Assembly (NCBI GenBank): GCA_029261435.1
Contig: JAJDBI010000233.1
Coordinates: 1 to 29,106 of the forward strand
Source: Nitrospinaceae bacterium
Lineage (GTDB): Bacteria > Nitrospinota > Nitrospinia > Nitrospinales > VA-1
DNA: 29,106 bases
Direction: 5' to 3'
Under the pieces are notes generated by a model. That model worked only from the letters and a program-made list of their open reading frames with translations. It did no database searches and was not told where the DNA came from. Below, in pieces: positions 23,306 to 29,106 of the stretch (the first letter of the stretch is position 1; every line of letters starts with the position of its first letter). A program made the translations under genes and the position numbers.

Positions 23306-23473
23306 TCAGGGCACCCCTTCACCCGCTCCGGTGAATGCATATAAAAACTCATAAATAGGTAGAGGGAGTAGCGTGGCTAAACCGGGCAAAAACTTCATCA
23401 AAAAATTCGTAGCCACCCAGAAGACAAAGAGAGCCAACATGACTTGTATGAATTTTTCCACTAAATCATCCAT
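23306..23473 (-). CDS. Small membrane protein (55 aa)
   Basis: A short minus-strand open frame (ATG complement at 23471-23473, stop at 23306-23308). It encodes a hydrophobic protein: MDDLVEKF, then a helix IQVMLALFVFWVATNFL, FLPGLATLLPLPIYEF and a short tail. One or two membrane segments are likely. TATAAT lies six bases before the ATG, so translation would be leaderless if that promoter is used. It is the only gene candidate in the 380-bp gap (23257-23636). I do not recognise the family. Confidence 0.55.
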   Translation of the reverse strand: MDDLVEKFIQVMLALFVFWVATNFLMKFLPGLATLLPLPIYEFLYAFTGAGEGVP

Positions 23474-23636
23474 GGTCCATTATAACACCGTAAAATGCAG
23501 CGATCGGTTTGTTGCATGATCTGATCAACAGTTTAATGCTGAGAAGCCTGGAAAAGAATATAATGTAATGCTCAACTTTATAGAGTTATAAATTTTAAAA
23601 TTCCGGGTGTTAAATGGGGATTAAGAAAGAGTTTGA

Positions 23637-24362
23637 ATGGCAACTTTAGTAGTTGGGGCCAATGGAGCAACGGGACGACAACTTGTGAAACAACTTCTAG
23701 GCCGTGGTCAGAAAGTAACAATAATTGTCCGATCATCTGAAAGCTTATCCGATGCTATTTTGAATCACGATAACTTATCTGTGGTTAAAGCAAATGTCTT
23801 AAATCTTAGTGATGCTGAGATTGCTCAACATGTTCAAGGGTGTGATGCTTTCGCTTCTTGTCTGGGCCACAATCTAAGTTTTAAAGGAATTTTTGGATCT
23901 CCACGTAGACTGGTAACGGATGCCACACGAAGGATTTGCAGTGCAATCAAGGCACACAATCCTCAAAGTCCAGTCAAGTTTGTGCTCATGAATACCGCTG
24001 GAAACAGCAACCGAGACCTCGATGAACAGATATCTTTTAAACAGAAGTGCGTGATCGGCCTTCTTCGCCTATTGCTTCCACCTCACGTTGATAATGAGAA
24101 AGCAGCGGATTTTCTTCGCATACAGGTTGGCCAGAACGACGGAACCATTGAATGGGCTGTTGTACGTCCTGACGGTTTAATTGATGAAACCGAAGTATCA
24201 GAATTTTCTACCCACCCTTCGCCGACTAGATGCGCGATTTTCAATGCAGGGAAAACGAGTCGAATCAATGTAGGTTCTTTCATGGCTGATTTGATCTGTA
24301 ATGATGAAACATGGCGCGAATGGAAGGGTAAAATGCCAGTTATATACAACAGGGAAATGTAA
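23637..24362 (+). CDS. NAD(P)-binding (NmrA-like) protein
   Basis: A 241-residue Rossmann protein. VVGANGATGRQLVKQLL holds the GxxGxxG dinucleotide motif at residues 7-13, and DAFASCLGH and LMNTAGN follow. The layout matches NmrA/SDR-like extended or atypical short-chain dehydrogenases. EWAVVRPDGLID is the usual C-terminal NmrA segment. Substrate is unknown, and catalytic YxxxK is not seen, so it may be a sensor or epimerase-like protein. The cyclase-family gene follows by 23 bp, with which it may share a transcript. Confidence 0.85.
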   Translation: MATLVVGANGATGRQLVKQLLGRGQKVTIIVRSSESLSDAILNHDNLSVVKANVLNLSDAEIAQHVQGCDAFASCLGHNLSFKGIFGSPRRLVTDATRRICSAIKAHNPQSPVKFVLMNTAGNSNRDLDEQISFKQKCVIGLLRLLLPPHVDNEKAADFLRIQVGQNDGTIEWAVVRPDGLIDETEVSEFSTHPSPTRCAIFNAGKTSRINVGSFMADLICNDETWREWKGKMPVIYNREM

Positions 24363-24385
24363 ACGGTTATAACCAGGAGATAATT

Positions 24386-25174
24386 ATGAACCCATTCTGT
24401 TTTCGCTATTCCCTTTTTACTTTGGTATTAGTTATCTGTTCCACAATCTCTGATCTTGCCTGGGCCGAAAAACGCTACATAGACTTGACCCACCCTTTTG
24501 ATCAATCAACCATTTACTGGCCTACCAGCCGTCCTTTTCAATTGGATGAAGTACATAAAGGAAAAACAGATTCCGGGTTCTGGTACGAAGCCAACAATTT
24601 CAGCGGAGCCGAACATGGGGGGACGCACATAGACGCCCCGTCTCATTTCGCAAAAGGGCGGTGGCGCGTTGATGAAATTCCTTTGAATCGCCTTATAGCA
24701 CCGGGGATTTTGTTGGATGTGAGTCACAAGGCCGAGGGGCATCCCGATTACCTGATCACAGAAAATGATTTTCTGGAATGGGAAAAGATTCACGGAACGA
24801 TTCCTGAAGGGTCTATTGTTCTGGTCCGAACCGGTTGGGAAAACTTTTGGCCTGACAAACGGAAATACCTGGGGTCAGACAAGCCGGGAGATACGGCCCA
24901 TCTTCACTTTCCGGGATTCGGTTCAGATGCCGCCCTGTTCTTAAGTCAAAGAAGGAAGGTCGGCGCTGTGGGTTTGGACACCGCCAGTCTGGATTTTGGA
25001 CAGTCTAAAAACTATAAGGCACATCAGATTTTTGGTGAAGCCAACATATCAGGATTTGAAAACCTCCATCGTTTAGCAAAACTCCCCCCTAAAGGGTTTC
25101 GCATCATTGCTTTGCCCATGAAAATTGGTGGGGGAAGTGGTGCCCCATTGCGGATAGTGGCTGAAATAGAATAA
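24386..25174 (+). CDS. Exported cyclase-family (metal-dependent hydrolase) protein
   Basis: A 262-residue cyclase/kynurenine-formamidase-like protein. The signal peptide is about 27 residues (ends LAWA). The mature protein begins YIDLTHPFDQSTIYWP, and HGGTHIDAPSHF (77-88) carries the metal ligands His77, His81, Asp83 and His87 expected for the family. GAVGLDTASLD follows in the C-terminal part. A location outside the cytoplasm is unusual for kynurenine formamidase but occurs in the family. Substrate is unknown. A decayed gene lies directly downstream on the opposite strand. Confidence 0.88.
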   Translation: MNPFCFRYSLFTLVLVICSTISDLAWAEKRYIDLTHPFDQSTIYWPTSRPFQLDEVHKGKTDSGFWYEANNFSGAEHGGTHIDAPSHFAKGRWRVDEIPLNRLIAPGILLDVSHKAEGHPDYLITENDFLEWEKIHGTIPEGSIVLVRTGWENFWPDKRKYLGSDKPGDTAHLHFPGFGSDAALFLSQRRKVGAVGLDTASLDFGQSKNYKAHQIFGEANISGFENLHRLAKLPPKGFRIIALPMKIGGGSGAPLRIVAEIE

Positions 25175-25179
25175 ATAAG

Positions 25180-25394
25180 AAACCCGATCCACTTTTGCCG
25201 ACAAGAGAATCTCTGAAAACCAAAGATTGGTCCATTATACCCCTGCGGGCATGAAAGCTAAGGTGTGCGATGGTTTTCAATAAATTTAAAACAACTACTT
25301 TTTCTCCTTCTAAAATCTGCAAAAACTCACCGGTTCTTTTTTGAAAAACCAGCAATCCTGTTACATCTAACTGGGAATTTTTTTCGCGGGCCAT
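25180..25394 (-). pseudogene. BLUF-domain remnant
   Basis: The frame encodes NSQLDVTGLLVFQKRTGEFL and then QILEGEKVVVLNLLKTI, followed by H-RRGIMD. This matches the middle of BLUF blue-light sensor domains (N...dITGLL...FlQvLEG). The flavin-binding Asn and Gln positions are kept. The N-terminal strand with the essential Tyr is missing, where the frame runs into the Sel1 pseudogene, and the C-terminus is degenerate. The reading frame overlaps the cyclase stop region. It is therefore a double-truncated relic. Confidence 0.6.
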
Positions 25395-25625
25395 TTTTCT
25401 GCCCTGCTGACCTGCGCAGGATTAATATCTCTTCTGATCATCTTCATATGTATATTCCCACCACCCTATTCCTATTGTGCATCGAAGTAATACCATTTGC
25501 AGGCTTCGACATGGTCTAGAGCGGCACCCTGTCCTTCGCGATTCAACTTGCCAATTTTATAAAGGGCGCCGTCATGCCCTTGCTCGGCCAATAGTTTCCG
25601 TATGTCAAATGCGATCTTTCACAAG
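25388..25625 (-). pseudogene. Decayed copy of the Sel1-repeat lipoprotein gene
   Basis: It is a degenerate copy of the intact gene at 28029-28391. On the minus strand, AFDIRKLLAEQGHDGALYK, IGKLNREGQG, HVEACKWYY and, in another frame, MKMIRRDINPAQVSRAEK align with the intact protein. A stop follows CKWYYFDAQ and a frame change comes before MKMIRR. The N-terminal signal-peptide part is absent, and homology fades near 25625, close to the kinase gene. Confidence 0.85.
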
Positions 25626-25695
25626 AATAATTTTGAATGCAAATATAGATTCACAAACGTAAAGCCTCAATATCAGCTTGCCAAAGTAATTCAAA

Positions 25696-27639
25696 TTGAA
25701 TGTTCAGTCTCTTTTTATTGTTTTTCTAATTCTCGGCGGTTACCCTGTTTATATAACCTATTTCCTTTTACACATAGCTCATCCCGTGAAAGAAGCATAT
25801 TTAATTCAAAATTTAGCATTACAAAAGTATGTGCAGGGGTCTTCTGTGAAAGAAGTTATGGATATCCTGGCTAACGGAGTTGAACAGCAGTTTTCTAACA
25901 CATTGTGTTCAATTCTTATTTTGAATGATGAAGAAAAAAGCCTTTATAACTGTTCTTCTCCCAATTTGCCCCAGGAGTTTGTTAAAGCTATAAATGGGAT
26001 GGAAATCGGACCTTTGGCGGGCTCGTGTGGTTCAGCAGCCTACCATAAAAAATTAGTAACAATAGAGGACATGGCTTCAGACCCTTTATGTAAAAATTTT
26101 AAAAAATTTATTTCACTGCATAAATTGCAATCTTGTTGGTCTCATCCTATTTTTTCCTCAAAAAATGAAGTTTTAGGTACTTTTGCGTTATACAACAAAC
26201 CCCCCTCAAAAATTAACCAACTAACAATTAATTTCACCAGTTCATTGGCATCTGTTGCCGGAGTAGTGCTGGAAGGGAAAAAGTCGATTGAAAAACTTGA
26301 GGAAAGTGAGGAGCGGTTCAGATCAATCATGACCCAGGCGGCTGATGCCTATTTTGTGCATGACATGGATGGAAATTTTATCGATGTCAATCAACGAGCT
26401 TGTTTGAGCTTGGGTTATTCGCGTGAAGAACTATTAAATATGTCGGTTCCAGATGTAGAAAAAAATTTCCGCTCTGAAAAATTAAAAAAAGTTTGGGAAG
26501 AACTGTGTCTGGGTTCGAGCATGACCCTGCAAGGGGAGCATTCCAGAAAAGATGGGACCCGATTTCCTGTTGAAGTGAATTTAGGGCAGATAAAAATGAA
26601 CAACCAGAATTATTTTCTGGCTTCGGTTCGAGATATTACACAGAGAAAGAAAGCAGAAGAGCTGATTAAAAGTGAATCAAAGTTTACGTCAGAAAATCCT
26701 TTTCCAGTCCTGAGGGTTTCAAATAAAGGAAAGTTTCTTTTCTTTAATAACTCCTCAAGAATATTAAATCAAAAATATGATTGTAGTATTGATAATGATA
26801 TCCCATACGAATGGAAAGAGCATCTCAATAAAGTCCTATCTTCAAATGAGCCAGTTGAGTTCGAAGATTTCATTGCAGGAAAATGGTATGTGCTTTATAT
26901 AACTCCCATAGAAGGAATGAATTATTTAAATATTTATGGGCTGGATATCACGTTAAGAAAAAATATGGAAAATGATTTGGATAGTTTTGCTCAGATAGCT
27001 TCCCACGATTTACAGGAACCACTCCGCAAGGTAAATATTTTTGGGGATCGGTTGATCGAGATTGCTGATAATTTAGATGAAAAGAGTCGTGAATGCGTAC
27101 AGAGAATGCAAAATGCTTCTCAACGAATGAGTCATTTTATTGAAGACCTGCTTAACTATTCAAAGATTTCAGCTCAATCATCGCCCTATGAAATAATAGA
27201 TTTAGAAGAATCAGCAAATATAGTTTGCGAACAACTGGACGATATTATTAAATTGAATCATGCCGTCGTTAATATTTCCAATCTTCCTAAGTTAGAAGGT
27301 CTCAAAAGCCAATGGGATCAATTATTCGCCAATCTCATTCTTAATTCCTTGAAATTTAAAAAGAAGGATGTAATTCCTGTTATCAACATTTTTGGGAGAA
27401 TAATAGAAGACAGTCACTGGGAAATAGTGGTTGAAGACAATGGAATTGGTTTAGATGAAAAGTATGCAGAAAGAATATTTCAACCATTTCAGCGGTTGCA
27501 CGGGAAAAGCGAATACGAAGGTACTGGTTTAGGATTATCGATATCCAAAAAGATTGTGGACAGACATGAGGGAGTCATATATGTCAAAAGCAAACCTGGG
27601 GAAGGTGCTGCCTTCATCATTAACATTCCTGTGAAATAG
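25696..27639 (+). CDS. GAF-PAS sensor histidine kinase
   Basis: A 647-residue kinase. A hydrophobic N-terminal helix (about 6-26) is followed by GAF (about 38-190), PAS (about 203-320, with ITQRKKAEE linker) and a second, weaker PAS-like segment (330-425). HisKA FAQIASHDLQEPLRKV has His437, and ATPase motifs NLILNSLKFKK, EDNGIGL and GTGLGLSISKK follow. The HDLQEPLR form is that of phytochrome-type kinases. The start is TTG 25696 and is uncertain: no ribosome site is visible and the N-terminus lies beside pseudogene sequence, so it may be truncated. No response regulator is adjacent. It divides the second copy of a duplicated two-gene unit. Confidence 0.87.
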   Translation: MNVQSLFIVFLILGGYPVYITYFLLHIAHPVKEAYLIQNLALQKYVQGSSVKEVMDILANGVEQQFSNTLCSILILNDEEKSLYNCSSPNLPQEFVKAINGMEIGPLAGSCGSAAYHKKLVTIEDMASDPLCKNFKKFISLHKLQSCWSHPIFSSKNEVLGTFALYNKPPSKINQLTINFTSSLASVAGVVLEGKKSIEKLEESEERFRSIMTQAADAYFVHDMDGNFIDVNQRACLSLGYSREELLNMSVPDVEKNFRSEKLKKVWEELCLGSSMTLQGEHSRKDGTRFPVEVNLGQIKMNNQNYFLASVRDITQRKKAEELIKSESKFTSENPFPVLRVSNKGKFLFFNNSSRILNQKYDCSIDNDIPYEWKEHLNKVLSSNEPVEFEDFIAGKWYVLYITPIEGMNYLNIYGLDITLRKNMENDLDSFAQIASHDLQEPLRKVNIFGDRLIEIADNLDEKSRECVQRMQNASQRMSHFIEDLLNYSKISAQSSPYEIIDLEESANIVCEQLDDIIKLNHAVVNISNLPKLEGLKSQWDQLFANLILNSLKFKKKDVIPVINIFGRIIEDSHWEIVVEDNGIGLDEKYAERIFQPFQRLHGKSEYEGTGLGLSISKKIVDRHEGVIYVKSKPGEGAAFIINIPVK

Positions 27640-27832
27640 AAACCCTCTTACTAAGAAAGATAAAGGGTTCGTGTCCACTATCGACGGTAAGTTACAATTT
27701 CTTACCTGTTTATTATTTCCAACTTCCTCACGACTACGCCTGAGGGCCATTAAATCTATCGTTGAGGATAGAACACATGATCTCAGCCCCAATGGTTGCG
27801 GATCCACCCTCCCCTGATTCACATTAATCCTC

Positions 27833-28015
27833 GTTACCTAAATCTAATCTGGGCTGAGAATCTTCTGGGGATGGATGCTTGCTTGCTGCCTTCAATAGCT
27901 AATAGAGGCAAAGTGATAATGTCTAGTCTGACCCTGCCTGAAACGGGGTCGGTTGAAACTTTTATTTACTTCCCCCATTGTCCCGGTTGAATCGTTTTTG
28001 GTTGTCCCGAGGGTT
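27833..28015 (-). pseudogene. Decayed copy of the 87-residue gene
   Basis: On the minus strand it reads PSGQPKTIQPGQWGK, a stop, then IKVSTDPVSGRVRLDIITL and PLLAIEGSKQ. This aligns with the intact protein at 28397-28660. The in-frame stop and lost ends show decay. It lies directly downstream of the intact Sel1 gene, as expected of a tandem copy. The 193 bp between it and the kinase hold no gene. Confidence 0.85.
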
Positions 28016-28028
28016 TGAACAATTACTT

Positions 28029-28391
28029 CTAGTTCTTCTCATGATCTTTCATCCACTGCCGTGCAATTTTCTCTGCCCTGCTGACCTGAGCGGAATTAAT
28101 ATCTCTTCTAATCATCTTCATATATTTATGACCACCGCCATATCCCTTTTTTGCAATGATGTAATACCACTTGTAGGCTTCGACGTAGTCTACCCCTACA
28201 CCCAGTCCCTCGCGATACAACTTGCCAATTTTATACTGGGCGTCGTCATGCCCCTGTTCAGCCAGGGGTTTCCATTTATCAAATGCAAGCTTGTAATCTT
28301 TTTGCTTGAACGCCTCCATCCCTTCATTGAACTGGCTCGAGCAACTCACTACAGACACAAGGATTAAGGTAATTTGAATTAATCGATTCAT
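28029..28391 (-). CDS. Sel1-repeat lipoprotein
   Basis: A 120-residue exported protein with lipobox VVSC and Cys17. The mature part has Sel1-like (TPR-type) repeats: FNEGMEAFKQKDYKLAFDKW, then PLAEQGHDDAQYKIGKLYREGLG and YVEAYKWYYIIAKKG. About one and a half to two repeats fit. Sel1 proteins mediate protein contacts. It follows the 87-residue gene by 5 bp, so they form one operon. A broken copy of the same pair lies to the left. Confidence 0.87.
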   Translation of the reverse strand: MNRLIQITLILVSVVSCSSQFNEGMEAFKQKDYKLAFDKWKPLAEQGHDDAQYKIGKLYREGLGVGVDYVEAYKWYYIIAKKGYGGGHKYMKMIRRDINSAQVSRAEKIARQWMKDHEKN

Positions 28392-28396
28392 CTTTT

Positions 28397-28660
28397 TCAG
28401 CCTTCACCTAAATCTAATTCTGGTTGCGATTCTTCTGAGTATGGATGCTTACTGCCTTCAATAGTTGACAGGGGCATAGTGATAATATCCAGCCGGACCC
28501 TTCCCAACTCAGGGTCTGTTGAAACTATTATCTGCCGTCCCCATCGATCCAGTTGAATCATTTTGGGTTGTCCCGAAGGTATTTTTGTCAGAATCCTAAC
28601 TATTTTTAACAATAGAATGGGGATGTGAAACCAGTAATAATCAGAATCGTTCTTTTTCAT
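28397..28660 (-). CDS. Hypothetical protein (87 aa), partner of the Sel1 protein
   Basis: A small protein I do not recognise. Its N-terminus is hydrophobic (YYWFHIPILLLKIVRILTKI). A strand-rich part follows (MIQLDRWGRQIIVSTDPELG and VRLDIITMPLS), and the C-terminus is acidic (EESQPELDLGEG). It is transcribed together with the Sel1 lipoprotein gene 5 bp downstream. The decayed copy at 27833-28015 conserves VSTDP, GRVRLDIIT and EGSK, so these are its core. Confidence 0.65.
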   Translation of the reverse strand: MKKNDSDYYWFHIPILLLKIVRILTKIPSGQPKMIQLDRWGRQIIVSTDPELGRVRLDIITMPLSTIEGSKHPYSEESQPELDLGEG

Positions 28661-28736
28661 AAATAGACTTCTTAAAATTTTTGTTAGATTGATAAACCTT
28701 CTGGCATCTATTTCAGTCCTCCGAATAGCGTGATTT

Positions 28737-28745
28737 TGCTATAAT
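28737..28745 (+). promoter_or_regulatory. Extended -10 promoter of the last small gene
   Basis: TGCTATAAT (28737-28745) is an extended -10. No good -35 is seen. Transcription near 28752 would exclude a GTG start at 28747 and leave a leader of about 58 bases before ATG 28810. Confidence 0.55.
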
Positions 28746-28809
28746 AGTGTCGTTCATGCAATACATCATATTTAGATTTTTCTCCTCCTCAAAATTGGAT
28801 GGAAACGCT

Positions 28810-28980
28810 ATGCAACAAGATAAAAAAGTCGACCCCCAAAAAAATGATGAGGACCCTGGTTTGAGCAGGACTGTCAGGATTGTTCTGGCTGTTTCTATGT
28901 TTTTGCTGGTGGCTCTATTCTTTTTAATGTGGAAGGGGTTAGGAGTCGGGCCAATCATAACTCCACGTTCGTCACTTTGA
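28810..28980 (+). CDS. Small single-pass membrane protein (56 aa)
   Basis: The product has a charged N-terminus (MQQDKKVDPQKNDEDPGLSR), one membrane helix (IVLAVSMFLLVALFFLMW) and a short C-terminus (KGLGVGPIITPRSSL). It is not a recognised family. I use ATG 28810, since the upstream GTG at 28747 precedes the likely transcription start. The minus-strand frame covering the same bases (28713-28958) is a shadow. Confidence 0.6.
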   Translation: MQQDKKVDPQKNDEDPGLSRTVRIVLAVSMFLLVALFFLMWKGLGVGPIITPRSSL

Positions 28981-29040
28981 TATCATTCCGCATACCTACC
29001 TGTTACTTTTTTTCTGAAAATTAAGAACCTTTAAAGTTGT

Positions 29041-29069
29041 TACCCCCCCCCGTTTTTTTGGGGGGGGTA
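29041..29069. terminator. C9-G-T7-G8 hairpin
   Basis: TA, nine C, G, seven T, eight G and TA form a 10-bp stem with a T-rich loop. It is 60 bases past the small membrane protein's stop. It lacks a U tail on either side, so terminator action is only probable, and the homopolymers are prone to sequencing error. Confidence 0.55.
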
Positions 29070-29106
29070 TGCAAACATATAATCAAATCTATAATAAAAA
29101 ATATTT

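Noticed and set aside
25602..25874. Plus-strand frame before the GAF-PAS kinase
   Set aside because: Overlaps the kinase start in another frame and pseudogene DNA; no family features.
27796..27990. Plus-strand frame over the decayed 87-residue gene
   Set aside because: The DNA aligns with the intact gene on the opposite strand, so the frame is accidental.
28713..28958. Minus-strand frame opposite the last small membrane protein
   Set aside because: The plus strand has a promoter and a clear membrane helix; the minus frame has neither.
1..29106. CRISPR arrays, rRNA genes, transposase or integrase genes
   Set aside because: No regular repeat-spacer series, rRNA-like sequence or recognisable recombinase was seen.

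Overview
The window looks like a bacterial chromosome segment from a Gram-negative-type organism: it has a TatB-like translocase subunit, two lipoproteins, a Spy/CpxP-like periplasmic protein and an OmpR-type two-component system. Housekeeping genes are moderately GC-rich and the inserted material is visibly AT-rich. I cannot assign a genus from sequence alone; an environmental lineage such as Nitrospinota or a deltaproteobacterial relative is a guess.

Layout. (1) Bases 1-6601 are conserved core: the end of an AlgH/YqgE protein, three RNA-modification enzymes (RluA-type pseudouridine synthase, DusB-like dihydrouridine synthase, TrmH/SpoU methyltransferase), two convergent DUF2231 membrane paralogues, TatB, RibF, a flippase-like membrane protein and tRNA-Leu(CAG). 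(2) Bases 6602-13767 are an AT-rich accessory region downstream of the tRNA. It holds a membrane-anchored coiled-coil protein, a divergent pair (unknown protein and a 50-residue Arc-type ribbon-helix-helix protein) around a palindromic operator, and a five-gene cassette: SIR2-like, HerA-like ATPase, KTSC, PD-(D/E)XK-like nuclease and HEPN-like protein. The cassette lies between 52-bp inverted repeats (47/52 identical) and starts just after a 3' fragment of a tRNA-Thr gene. SIR2 plus HerA is a known anti-phage pair; the three additional genes make this version worth attention.

(3) Bases 13796-16504 carry small genes (DUF1801, VOC, an ArsR regulator with an SRPBCC/AHSA1 partner) and two copies of a dispersed 62-bp repeat. 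(4) Bases 16547-20348 form an envelope-stress-like module on the minus strand: a Spy/CpxP-like protein, response regulator, histidine kinase and lipoprotein, plus a separate exported protein. The Spy-like gene and the exported protein share an identical promoter layout: three 5-bp half-sites at 10-bp steps, with the -10 at the same distance. This is very probably the site of the encoded regulator.

(5) Bases 20460-25174 hold an Old Yellow Enzyme-type reductase, a YciH/SUI1 factor, a pentapeptide-repeat protein, an unlisted 55-residue membrane protein, an NAD(P)-binding protein and an exported cyclase-family protein. (6) Bases 25180-28660 record a decayed duplication. A two-gene unit (87-residue protein plus Sel1-repeat lipoprotein) is intact at 28029-28660. 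Its second copy is broken and split by an oppositely oriented GAF-PAS histidine kinase, and the remnant of a BLUF photoreceptor gene is fused to one end. The window closes with a small membrane protein and an unusual C9/G8 hairpin.
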